Shown here: positions 1 through 6,641 of the stretch, one piece after another
Numbering within the stretch: position 1 is the stretch's first letter
How the letters are laid out: every line of letters starts with the position of its first letter
DNA from: UBA5486 sp036744795
Lineage (GTDB): Bacteria; Bacillota; UBA4882; UBA10575
Length of the DNA stretch: 8,760 nt
NCBI GenBank assembly: GCA_036744795.1
Contig: DAIOHK010000063.1
Span: 1-8,760, forward strand
Reading direction: 5' to 3'
Notes under the pieces: model-generated
Seen by the model: only the letters and a program-made list of their open reading frames with translations
Database searches by the model: none
Told to the model about the DNA's origin: nothing
Translations under genes and position numbers: made by a program

Positions 1-85
1 TCCCTGAATTCAGCTTTTTTTCTCTCCTAGAGCTTAATTACTGAGAAAATGCCTCGAAGATTATCGATTCATACGGCTTTATTAA

Positions 86-112
86 AATCACTTAATGATG
101 CTGCTTAAGATG
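86..112. repeat. Diverged direct repeat, copy 1
   Basis: This copy shares AATCACTT and CTTAAG blocks at the same spacing with 241-267. By eye, 20 of 27 positions match, and most differences are transitions. It may be a decayed intergenic element or chance similarity in AT-rich DNA. Confidence 0.3.
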
Positions 113-169
113 GCCGGCGTGAATAACTACGCAATTTCACAGTTAATTAGGTTATCGACATCTTCCTAG

Positions 170-187
170 AAAAACTTTAAATTAAAG
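170..187 (-). terminator. Weak candidate terminator after valS
   Basis: Read on the minus strand, a CTTTA / TAAAG stem with a 3-base loop is followed directly by five T. It lies about 120 bases beyond the valS stop. The stem is short and entirely A/T apart from one G-C pair, so it would be a poor intrinsic terminator. A second A/T inverted repeat lies just upstream (about 192-212) and might add to it. I see no stronger terminator after valS. Confidence 0.25.
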
Positions 188-240
188 CCTATATTTTTCC
201 TACTTAGAAAATAGCACTAGTTGATTCATCTGGTTGATTA

Positions 241-267
241 AATCACTTCGTAATACTACTTAAGGTA
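241..267. repeat. Diverged direct repeat, copy 2
   Basis: This is the partner of the copy at 86-112, with AATCACTT at its left and CTTAAG near its right end. Its right end overlaps the start of the 29-base element at 259-287, so the two repeat families are adjacent or part of one longer degenerate unit. Confidence 0.3.
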
Positions 268-287
268 ATTATGCAATTCTTTCAATT
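259..287 (-). repeat. 29-base element, copy downstream of valS
   Basis: On the minus strand this contains AATTGCATAATTA followed by a CTTAAG-like block. It matches 2976-3004 on the plus strand at 24 of 29 positions, so the two copies are inverted and bracket valS. The core AATTGCATAA also appears a third time at 3032-3041 on the minus strand. There is no linked transposase, and the role is unknown. Confidence 0.5.
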
Positions 288-306
288 CCCTATTTTCCGG
301 TACACT

Positions 307-2955
307 TCATGATAATTCTGCTAATCTAGCCTTAACCTTTTCATAATCCACTTCTACCTCTACTAACTTTTTCCGTTCTTTCTCCACTACAGCTGCGGGA
401 GCCTTCGCTACAAACTGCTCATTGGCAAGTTTACCAGATAATCGTTTCCTTTCTATCTCTAAGTTAGAAAGTTCTTTTTGTAAGCGTTGGATTTCCAATT
501 CCAGGTCTACCATTCCAGCCAAGGGAAGGTAGATCTCCACCCCTTCAACAACAGCAGTCATCGCCTTTGTTGGTTTATCCGCATTTCCTGATCGAATTTC
601 AATTTTATTAAGATTTGCCAAGGTATTAAGGTATAAGTGATTTTTTGTCAAAACATCTTGTTTTTCGGTTTCAGCCAGGAAGATGGCTTCCACTTTTCTT
701 CCAGGATCTACACTTGCTTCAGCCCGAATATTCCGGATCGCCCGGGTAATATTCATAATTAGACCCATTTCCTCTTCGGCTTGTGCATCAATTAAATCAT
801 CATCTGCAACCGGCCACGGAGCAAGCATTAGAGTCTCACCTTCATGAGGAAGGGCTTGCCAGATTTCTTCAGTAATAAATGGCATATAAGGATGAAGAAG
901 TACCATAATCTGGCGGAATACTTTCACTAGTACCTTTTGCGTAATACAACGCCCTTCACCCTCAATTTTTAGTAATGGTTTGGCCATCTCGATATACCAA
1001 TCACAATATTCGCTCCAAATAAAATCATAGAGTAGATTAGCAAGACCACCCAAATCGTACCGATCAAGCATCTCACTAGCTTCTCTGGTAATTTTTTGCA
1101 AGCGGGAAAGAATATACCGATCAGCAAGGGTAAGCTGAGACTTATCGATCTCTTCGTTTCCCTGGTTTATAGAATAATCCTCCAGATTCATTAATATAAA
1201 GCGGGCAGCATTCCAAATTTTATTGGAAAAATTCCGGATCCCATCGATCTTTTCCATTTGGAACCTCTGATCCTGTCCAAGAGCGGTTCCGGTTGCTAAG
1301 GTAAAACGTAAGGTATCTGTACCGTATTTCTCAATCACATCTAGAGGATCAATATTAGTCTCCGGCCGAGATTTACTCATCTTCTTCCCGTATTTATCCA
1401 AGACTAATCCGTGAATAAGAACCTCTTTAAATGGTCTTTCTCCCATAAATTCCAATCCCATGAAGATCATCCGTGCTACCCAGAAAAAGATGATATCCCG
1501 GGCAGTAACCAGTACTGCTGTAGGATAAAAATGTTTTACCTCTTCAGTTTCTTCCGGCCAACCCATTGTCGAGAAAGGCCATAAAGCAGAAGAAAACCAA
1601 GTATCAAGCACATCGGGGTCTTGTTCTATCCGTTTGCTACCACATTTAGGACAAACTTCTGGATCCTGGCGAGAAGCAAATTCCGCACCACAATCATCAC
1701 AATACCAAACTGGTATCCGATGACCCCACCACAATTGTCTTGATATACACCAGTCCCTGATATTTTCCAACCAGTTTAGATAGACCTTGGTGAAACGTTC
1801 GGGTATAAAACGGATCTCTCCATCTTCCACTGCTTTGATTGCTGGTTCAGCTAGGGGTTTCATCTTAACAAACCATTGTCTAGAGATCAGCGGTTCGATG
1901 ACTGTATCACAGCGATAGCATGTTCCTACCGCATGGTGATGAACCTCTTCGCCTACTAATAAACCTTCCGCTTTAAGTTCCGCTAAAAGCTTCTTCCGGC
2001 ATTCATAGCGATCAAGTCCTTCATATTTTCCGGCTTCCTCAGTCATTTTAGCATCAAAACCAACAACCGTTATTTGCGGGAGATTATGTCGTAAACCAAC
2101 CTCAAAGTCATTAATATCATGAGCTGGGGTTACCTTTACCGCCCCGGTACCAAACTCCCGGTCCACCATTGCATCTGCTACGATGGGGATCTTTCTATTC
2201 ACAATCGGTAAGATTACTTTCTTGCCAACCAAATCTTTAAAGCGCTCATCATCGGGGTGAACAGCAATTGCTGTATCACCTAACATCGTTTCAGGCCGGG
2301 TTGTAGCTACTTGGATATAACCATCCCCTTCTGCCAGGGGATACCGGATATGCCAGAGACGTCCTTCCTGTTCTTCATGTTCAACTTCAATATCAGAGAT
2401 AGTTGTTGCACACTTAGGACACCAGTTAACCAAATAACTGCCACGGTAGATTAATCCCTTATCATAAAGACGGATAAAGACTTCCCGGACAGCCTCCGAG
2501 CATCCTTCATCCATAGTAAACCGTTCCCGCTCCCAATCACAAGACGAACCCATCTTTTTGAGCTGCCGGATAATTGTTCCCCCATACTCCTTTTTCCAGT
2601 CCCACACTTTTTCCAGGAATTTTTCCCTGCCCAAATCATGCCGCGATTTCCCCTCTTTTGCTAGTTCTTCCTCGACCTTAACCTGTGTGGCAATTCCCGC
2701 ATGATCTGTTCCTGGAATCCACATGGTGTTATATCCCTTCATCCGATGATAACGAACAAGGATATCTTGTAGAGTATTGTTTAAAGCATGACCTAAGTGC
2801 AGTTTACCTGTAACATTGGGTGGGGGTATAACAATAGCATAAGGTTTTTTTCCCTTTTCTACTTCAGCATGGAAATAGTTTCTTTCCAGCCAAAAATTAT
2901 ACCATTTTTCCTCTACTACCTGCGGGTCATAGACTTTAGATAATTGTTTATTCAT
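307..2955 (-). CDS. valS: Valyl-tRNA synthetase
   Basis: This class I aminoacyl-tRNA synthetase charges tRNA-Val with valine in the cytoplasm, using ATP. At 882 residues it is full length for the family. The Rossmann catalytic core has PPPNVTGKLHLGH at 44-56 (HIGH-type motif, HLGH 53-56) and KMSKS at 525-529. The CP1 editing domain, which hydrolyses mischarged Thr-tRNA-Val, has TTRPET at 218-223 and a GTGAVKVTPAHD block at 269-280. Cysteine pairs at 179/182 with 346/349, and 419/422 with 435/438, look like zinc sites known in bacterial ValRS. The anticodon-binding helical domain follows, and residues from about 815 to the end form the charged C-terminal coiled-coil arm typical of ValRS. The ATG start has AGGAGGAT at 2961-2968, a good spacing. 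The gene is preceded by a T-box leader and its own promoter, so it is probably expressed apart from the glycolytic genes upstream. Confidence 0.98.
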   Translation of the reverse strand: MNKQLSKVYDPQVVEEKWYNFWLERNYFHAEVEKGKKPYAIVIPPPNVTGKLHLGHALNNTLQDILVRYHRMKGYNTMWIPGTDHAGIATQVKVEEELAKEGKSRHDLGREKFLEKVWDWKKEYGGTIIRQLKKMGSSCDWERERFTMDEGCSEAVREVFIRLYDKGLIYRGSYLVNWCPKCATTISDIEVEHEEQEGRLWHIRYPLAEGDGYIQVATTRPETMLGDTAIAVHPDDERFKDLVGKKVILPIVNRKIPIVADAMVDREFGTGAVKVTPAHDINDFEVGLRHNLPQITVVGFDAKMTEEAGKYEGLDRYECRKKLLAELKAEGLLVGEEVHHHAVGTCYRCDTVIEPLISRQWFVKMKPLAEPAIKAVEDGEIRFIPERFTKVYLNWLENIRDWCISRQLWWGHRIPVWYCDDCGAEFASRQDPEVCPKCGSKRIEQDPDVLDTWFSSALWPFSTMGWPEETEEVKHFYPTAVLVTARDIIFFWVARMIFMGLEFMGERPFKEVLIHGLVLDKYGKKMSKSRPETNIDPLDVIEKYGTDTLRFTLATGTALGQDQRFQMEKIDGIRNFSNKIWNAARFILMNLEDYSINQGNEEIDKSQLTLADRYILSRLQKITREASEMLDRYDLGGLANLLYDFIWSEYCDWYIEMAKPLLKIEGEGRCITQKVLVKVFRQIMVLLHPYMPFITEEIWQALPHEGETLMLAPWPVADDDLIDAQAEEEMGLIMNITRAIRNIRAEASVDPGRKVEAIFLAETEKQDVLTKNHLYLNTLANLNKIEIRSGNADKPTKAMTAVVEGVEIYLPLAGMVDLELEIQRLQKELSNLEIERKRLSGKLANEQFVAKAPAAVVEKERKKLVEVEVDYEKVKARLAELS

Positions 2956-2975
2956 ATAAAATCCTCCTATCTACC

Positions 2976-3004
2976 AATTGAGCAAATTGCATAATTATCT
3001 TAGG
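2976..3004 (+). repeat. 29-base element, copy upstream of valS
   Basis: This is the inverted partner of 259-287, with 24 of 29 positions identical and TTGCATAATTA in common. It sits in the valS untranslated leader, just upstream of the ribosome binding site. Similarity may continue weakly further right (TTAAATCAATCA here against TTTAATCAACCA in the other copy). Confidence 0.5.
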
Positions 3005-3041
3005 TATCCATTTAAATCTTAAATCAATCATTTATGCAATT
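2985..3041 (-). repeat. 10-base inverted repeat in valS leader
   Basis: The arms are AATTGCATAA (2985-2994) and TTATGCAATT (3032-3041), a perfect 10-base inverted repeat with a 37-base loop. In the valS transcript it lies between the T-box terminator and the Shine-Dalgarno sequence, so it could fold only in read-through mRNA. Possible roles are a 5' mRNA stabiliser or a protein-binding site. It may also be incidental, since each arm is part of the dispersed repeat. Confidence 0.4.
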
Positions 3042-3045
3042 CTTT

Positions 3046-3086
3046 AAATAAAAAAGCCTTTCATCTCCTAAGGACGAAAGGCTTTT
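3046..3086 (-). terminator. T-box intrinsic terminator
   Basis: On the minus strand an AAAAGCCTTTC arm pairs with GAAAGGCTTTT, and the loop contains an extra TCC/GGA pairing. A run of six T followed by TATTT completes a strong intrinsic terminator. It starts immediately after the T-box sequence, so it competes with the antiterminator in the usual T-box way. Confidence 0.93.
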
Positions 3087-3193
3087 CGTGGTACCACCTT
3101 ATTTCCTCCGTTAATATTACGAAGGCACTTTAAAGCTATAACGGGCTAACCCGACCTGGCTTACTCCACACTTCAGCCAAGAGGCTCCTGGAC

Positions 3194-3196
3194 GAC
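3194..3196 (-). promoter_or_regulatory. T-box specifier codon GUC (Val)
   Basis: GUC lies on the 3' side of the Stem I internal loop between the two helices described for the riboswitch. It would pair with a GAC anticodon of tRNA-Val. A second GUC follows immediately (3191-3193), but its last two bases belong to the lower TCCA helix, so the first triplet is the better specifier. Confidence 0.8.
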
Positions 3197-3310
3197 CTTC
3201 ACCCTAAGTTTTCCGTGGGATCTTCCAGCCTCAGAACCCCTTCTCTATTCGGAACTTTAGGGTTACTCCTTCCATTCAAAGCCTATGTTTAGCATCTCTA
3301 TTTTTCTTCT

Positions 3311-3340
3311 ATAATATATACCAACATTCACTTTTGTCAA
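3311..3340 (-). promoter_or_regulatory. valS promoter (sigma-A type)
   Basis: A perfect -35 TTGACA lies at 3335-3340. Two overlapping -10 candidates follow: TATATT at 3313-3318 (16-base spacer) and TATTAT at 3311-3316 (18-base spacer), each 5 of 6 to consensus. Transcription would begin near 3305, just before Stem I of the T-box. This makes valS separately transcribed from the fba gene that ends at 3388. Confidence 0.85.
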
Positions 3341-3387
3341 GTGTTTCTCAGACTGTTTAGTAAAATATAATTACTCAAAACATAATT

Positions 3388-4392
3388 TTACTGATATTTT
3401 TTCTTCATTTCTTCTAAACCCCAGTTGGGAACCGCATCAATCTGATTAGTGCTACCAAAAGCTTCCATTCTCTTTCTTACTTCATTGGCAATTGCTTGTC
3501 TTGACATTTTCAAATATTCGCGGGGATCAAATGCGGATGGTTTTTCAACCAGCAGTTTCCGGACCGCTGCTGTTGCCGCTAATCTAATATCAGTATCTAC
3601 GTTAATTTTATTCATACCAAAAGTTATGGCTTTCTGAAGAGCTTCGATCGGAACACCCTGTGCCTGTTCCATCTTACCTCCATACTGATTAATAGTATTG
3701 ATCAGTTCTGCTGGAACACTAGAGGAACCATGAGATACAAGATAAGTATCTGGTAAGAGTTTTCGGGTTTTTTCAATAATATCAAAGGCGAGTTTGGGTT
3801 CACCCTTAAATTTAAAAGCTCCGTGGGAAGTACCAATTGAGATTGCTAATGCATCTAATCCTGTTCTTTCCACAAACTCTACAGCCTGATCTGGATCAGT
3901 AAGATTAGCTTTACCTGAACCTACTCCATCCTCAATTCCGCCCAAAGTTCCTAATTCGCCTTCTACTGAAACTCCCCGGTCATGAGCATATTTCACTACC
4001 TCACTGGTAACTTTGACATTATACTCAAAAGTGGAAGGAGTCTTAGAATCCTCCATTAATGATCCATCAATCATTACTGAAGTAAAACCTAAATTAATTG
4101 CCCGCTTGATTGTTTCCAAATTGTTTCCGTGATCTAGATGAATAGCCAGAGGAATCTCAGGAGCTAATTCAGCACCAGCCTTAATAATATTAATTAGGTA
4201 AAGATCTTGGGCGTACTTTAAAGCCCCTCTGCTGACCTGGACAATTACAGGAGATTTTGTCTCCTGGGCTGACATAATAATCCCCTGCATCTGCTCCATA
4301 TTATTGACATTAAAAGCCCCCACAGCAAAGGAATTTCCTTTCTTAAAACCTTCAAGACTAGCTTCAAGTATCGCTTTAGAAGTAACTAACAT
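3388..4392 (-). CDS. fba: Class II fructose-1,6-bisphosphate aldolase
   Basis: This enzyme reversibly cleaves fructose 1,6-bisphosphate to dihydroxyacetone phosphate and glyceraldehyde 3-phosphate in glycolysis and gluconeogenesis. The protein is a zinc-dependent TIM barrel of 334 residues. HLDH at 85-88 supplies the catalytic Asp87 and zinc ligand His88. Further metal-ligand candidates are His190 in GTSHGAFK and His221 in LVSHGSS. EGELGTLGGIEDG spans about 144-156, and NVDTD at 264-268 is the phosphate/substrate-binding signature. The tail from about 285 (FDPREYLK, then an AFGS block) makes it longer than the roughly 280-310-residue clostridial form and resembles the longer Calvin-cycle-type subfamily. 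The ATG start has GGAGGAG at 4398-4404. It lies 69 bases after the phosphofructokinase gene, the enzyme making its substrate, so the two are probably co-transcribed. The symbol fba is a family name; the subfamily is my inference. Confidence 0.96.
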   Translation of the reverse strand: MLVTSKAILEASLEGFKKGNSFAVGAFNVNNMEQMQGIIMSAQETKSPVIVQVSRGALKYAQDLYLINIIKAGAELAPEIPLAIHLDHGNNLETIKRAINLGFTSVMIDGSLMEDSKTPSTFEYNVKVTSEVVKYAHDRGVSVEGELGTLGGIEDGVGSGKANLTDPDQAVEFVERTGLDALAISIGTSHGAFKFKGEPKLAFDIIEKTRKLLPDTYLVSHGSSSVPAELINTINQYGGKMEQAQGVPIEALQKAITFGMNKINVDTDIRLAATAAVRKLLVEKPSAFDPREYLKMSRQAIANEVRKRMEAFGSTNQIDAVPNWGLEEMKKKYQ

Positions 4393-4461
4393 TTTTTCTC
4401 CTCCATCTTCTGTTTATTTTTTTAAACCCATTAACCGTCTCATGTAACTATAAAATTAATT

Positions 4462-5577
4462 TTACTTACCAAAAACCCTGGCATTCCTAAGATCCTGTTC
4501 CGACCAGTTAACTGTTTTTTGCACTAGTGCTTCGTCAAATGGCACAGGCACAATCTTACCTCCTTGCAAGCCAACCATCTTTCCTGAGACCCCGGAAAAT
4601 AAGTAGTCAACCGCAGTAAAACCAAATCTGGTACCAAGGATAATATCATCAGCCACCGGATTAAGACCCCTAAGGGTAAAGCCTAGATCTGTAGCCCGAA
4701 CTTCTTCAAGTTTTTTTAGTCCTAATTCATGCCTGATAATCCGGCGTAAGATCTGCCCAACCCCACCTAGTTTAGGATTACCATGGGCATCTTTACCTAA
4801 ATCTTCCTCCACCATTGCCCTAACTACAGAATTTACTTCCTTCGTTCTTACCAAAGCCGGATCATCAGCTTTAAAACTAACCCCTTCAGCAACAGCAATA
4901 TTAACGTAATTTTGACGTTCATAAAGCTCCTTAATCTTTTGGCATAATTCTTCTAAATCCACTTCTTTTTCCGGAATGAGAATTAGATCTGCTCCACCAG
5001 CAATTCCGATCTCTAGAGCAAGCCAGCCAGCTTCCCGTCCCATAATCTCAACTAAAGAGATCCGTCGATGAGTTTTAGCTGATTCTAAGGTACTCCGAAA
5101 AGCAGTACTACCAAAAGAAACCGCTGTTTTAAACCCAAGCATGGTGTCAGTCCCAGTAACATCATTATCTATACTTTTAGGAGCCGCAATTACCGGAAAT
5201 CCCATTTGGTGAAGACCTGAAGCCGACTTAATGGTATCATTCCCGCCAGTTGCTAAAACAGCATTTACCCCGATTTTTTTAAGATTAGCAATAATCCGAT
5301 CCGGATATCCTTTAGCTTTGTTTTCTTCGGAAAAAGGATTAAACCGGGAAGAGGCCAATACTGTACTAGGTTCTTTCTCTAAACCAGTTACATTTTCCAG
5401 ATTAAACGGGACTAAGTGTTCCTCGAGATTTTCTGAAGCCGCCCCTTCAAAAGCCTTTCTGATACCAACAAATTCAGCATTGTAACCTTCGATTCCTCTC
5501 CGGACAGCTGCGGCAATAAATGCATTTATTCCGGCACAGTCTCCCCCGCCAGTCATAAAAGCAATTTTTTTCAACAC
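4462..5577 (-). CDS. Phosphofructokinase, probably PPi-dependent
   Basis: This enzyme interconverts fructose 6-phosphate and fructose 1,6-bisphosphate. The 371-residue protein belongs to the PfkA family: nucleotide/pyrophosphate loop GGGDCAGIN at 10-18, phosphoryl site GGNDT at 111-115, APKSIDND at 132-139 with catalytic Asp137, MGREAGW at 179-185 and PEKE at 202-205. In ATP enzymes such as E. coli PfkA the two discriminating residues are Gly104 and Gly124. Here the equivalents are Asp114 and Lys134, the established signature of pyrophosphate-dependent enzymes, which work reversibly. Asn113 stands where Asp (E. coli Asp103) or Glu is usual, and the loop has CAG where many relatives have CPG. 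I therefore infer PPi dependence and do not assign pfkA or pfp as symbol. The start is GTG with GAGGGGG at 5585-5591; a TTG at the next codon is the only close alternative. fba follows 69 bases downstream. Confidence 0.93.
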   Translation of the reverse strand: MLKKIAFMTGGGDCAGINAFIAAAVRRGIEGYNAEFVGIRKAFEGAASENLEEHLVPFNLENVTGLEKEPSTVLASSRFNPFSEENKAKGYPDRIIANLKKIGVNAVLATGGNDTIKSASGLHQMGFPVIAAPKSIDNDVTGTDTMLGFKTAVSFGSTAFRSTLESAKTHRRISLVEIMGREAGWLALEIGIAGGADLILIPEKEVDLEELCQKIKELYERQNYVNIAVAEGVSFKADDPALVRTKEVNSVVRAMVEEDLGKDAHGNPKLGGVGQILRRIIRHELGLKKLEEVRATDLGFTLRGLNPVADDIILGTRFGFTAVDYLFSGVSGKMVGLQGGKIVPVPFDEALVQKTVNWSEQDLRNARVFGK

Positions 5578-5704
5578 TATGATACCCCCTCTTTATTTTG
5601 ATACTAACAACCACCAAATAAATTAAGCAGAATATAATTTTAACTGAAATCTTAAATATATCTCTTCCCGATCACCTCTTAAAAGATTCCTGAACAAGTT
5701 ATCT

Positions 5705-5733
5705 ACTATCGTAATTTACTCCTTGGGAATCAA
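5705..5733 (-). promoter_or_regulatory. Candidate promoter for phosphofructokinase-fba
   Basis: TTGATT (5728-5733) and GATAGT (5705-5710) are separated by exactly 17 bases, each matching consensus at 4 of 6 positions. The pair sits just beyond the stop of the small membrane-protein gene and about 120 bases before the kinase start. The 165-base gap (5578-5742) has no clear terminator, so the glycolytic pair could also be read through from the scpAB genes. Weak evidence. Confidence 0.3.
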
Positions 5734-5742
5734 AATAAAATG

Positions 5743-6069
5743 CTATGATAATTCCTGATATAATTCACTTGAGCTTTTTTCTTCACCATTTACACGTGAT
5801 TTCGCAGAATCAGTTAATTTGTTTTCTATTTCTTCTAAACCAGATTCCATTGAATTTATCTTCTTTTCTAGCCGCTGAAGACGAAACTCGGAATCACTCT
5901 TTAATAATAAAGTAAAGCCCCAGGCATAAATGAGAAAATAGACTAAGTAGTCTTCTGGGTCAAAACCATCATTGAAAAAAGCCCAAACAATCGAGGCCGA
6001 AGCCACTACTAAAAGTAATAAACCAAAATAATAATTAGTATCCCTACTCAGTTTGAAATTTAGCCTCAT
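5743..6069 (-). CDS. Small membrane protein with coiled-coil tail, unknown
   Basis: I do not recognise this 108-residue protein. Two hydrophobic stretches, about 13-32 and 41-56, should span the membrane as a hairpin, separated by a short acidic loop (FNDGFDPED, 32-40). A charged, heptad-like helix follows (about 61-88), then a hydrophilic tail rich in Ser, Glu and Lys. A short basic N-terminus suggests both ends are cytoplasmic (positive-inside rule, inference). The ATG has a strong AGGAGGGG at 6075-6082. The gene begins 21 bases after the scpB stop, so it is probably the last member of the same transcript. Its small size, membrane hairpin and coiled coil would suit a membrane anchor or adaptor, but no function can be assigned. 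The start and ribosome binding site make it a real gene. Confidence 0.8.
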   Translation of the reverse strand: MRLNFKLSRDTNYYFGLLLLVVASASIVWAFFNDGFDPEDYLVYFLIYAWGFTLLLKSDSEFRLQRLEKKINSMESGLEEIENKLTDSAKSRVNGEEKSSSELYQELS

Positions 6070-6090
6070 TAATACCCCTCCTATACTTAA

Positions 6091-6639
6091 TCAATCAGCA
6101 GTTAAGTTTATCTCTGTTTGGATTTCAAGCCAATCATCCATTACTGGTAAGTCATTCAGGTCCTTTAATCCAAAATAACGGAGAAATTTATTGGTGGTCA
6201 CATATAAAATAGGTCGTCCTGGTCCATCTTTTCTCCCAGCTTCCTGGATTAAACCTCTTTCCTGGAGGGTTGCCAGCGAACTATCTACTCTCACTCCTCG
6301 GAGCATCTCAATCTCAGCCCTAGTAATTGGCTGTTTATAAGCAATAATAGCCAGTGTCTCTAAAGCAGCCTGAGAAAGTGGGGGATGACGAGGAACTTTC
6401 TTTAATTTTTCAACATAATCAGCATACTCCGGATTAGTAGCAAAGTGGTAACCTTGGGCTACTTCAATTATTTGGATCCCCCGGTTCTGCTCTGTATATT
6501 CCTTCATTAAATCTTCTACGATTTTTTTAACCGTCTCCTTATTTATCCCCAAAATCTCTGCCATTTCTTTCAATGTTACTGGTGATGAAGAAGCAAAGAC
6601 AAGCGACTCAATGACTGCCTTAGCCAGTGTTAAATTCAT
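6091..6639 (-). CDS. scpB: Segregation and condensation protein B
   Basis: ScpB dimerises and binds ScpA to complete the SMC-ScpAB condensin, which organises and segregates the chromosome. From the ATG at 6637-6639 the protein has 182 residues, normal for the family. The N-terminal winged helix covers about 1-75, and the second contains the hallmark LSQAALETLAIIAYKQPITR at 88-107. RGV and ERGLI with a GRKDGPGRP loop (135-143) follow, then TTNKFLRYFGL at 148-158 and a conserved DLP. An in-frame TTG at 6652-6654 would add five residues. I reject it because a near-perfect Shine-Dalgarno, GGGAGGAG (6645-6652), lies between it and the ATG, five bases before the ATG. The ATG falls two bases after the scpA stop, which implies translational coupling and matched output of the two partners. 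Confidence 0.96.
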   Translation of the reverse strand: MNLTLAKAVIESLVFASSSPVTLKEMAEILGINKETVKKIVEDLMKEYTEQNRGIQIIEVAQGYHFATNPEYADYVEKLKKVPRHPPLSQAALETLAIIAYKQPITRAEIEMLRGVRVDSSLATLQERGLIQEAGRKDGPGRPILYVTTNKFLRYFGLKDLNDLPVMDDWLEIQTEINLTAD

Positions 6640-6641
6640 CT

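Larger units (their letters stand above)
1..306. other. Gene-free stretch downstream of valS
   Basis: I find no convincing coding region or structural RNA here on either strand. The stretch is AT-rich. It contains a weak hairpin plus T-run at 170-187 (minus strand), an A/T inverted repeat around 192-212, a diverged direct repeat (86-112 and 241-267), and one copy of a 29-base element (259-287) that recurs inverted upstream of valS. The first bases carry a short palindrome, ctgaattcag, followed by seven T on the plus strand. That could be the end of a terminator for a plus-strand gene outside the window, but it is cut by the window edge. Confidence 0.6.
3046..3305 (-). promoter_or_regulatory. 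T-box riboswitch, tRNA-Val (GUC specifier)
   Basis: This leader RNA senses uncharged tRNA-Val and controls read-through into valS. Stem I is visible: a lower helix AGGCT (3280-3284) with AGCCT (3182-3186), a TGGA/TCCA helix, then the specifier loop. That loop has an AGTA motif at 3264-3267 on its 5' side and GAAGGTCG on its 3' side. Above it, ACCCTAAAGTT (3253-3263) pairs with AACTTAGGGT (3201-3210), leaving one bulged A. The specifier is GUC at 3194-3196, a valine codon followed by a purine as is usual. A small CGGG/CCCG hairpin with CCGTTA lies at 3139-3153. The T-box sequence AAGGTGGTACCACG is at 3087-3100; its UGGU would pair with an ACCA tRNA 3' end. The terminator follows directly. Confidence 0.93.

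Noticed and set aside
1..21. Palindrome ctgaattcag followed by T-run as a plus-strand terminator
   Set aside because: The palindrome leaves only a three-base stem once a loop is allowed, and any longer stem would lie outside the window. It cannot be judged.
3329..3343. CACTT / AAGTG inverted repeat over the valS -35 as an operator
   Set aside because: Five-base arms with a 5-base loop are expected by chance. The T-box already accounts for regulation.
3359..3392. Inverted repeat AGTAAAAT / ATTTTACT straddling the fba stop codon as a terminator
   Set aside because: The stem is only 8 bases, nearly all A/T, with an 18-base loop and no T-run after it on the minus strand. It does not make a credible intrinsic terminator.
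5231..5485. Plus-strand open frame inside the phosphofructokinase gene
   Set aside because: It is opposite a well-conserved enzyme gene, has no family features and no convincing ribosome site. It is a shadow frame.
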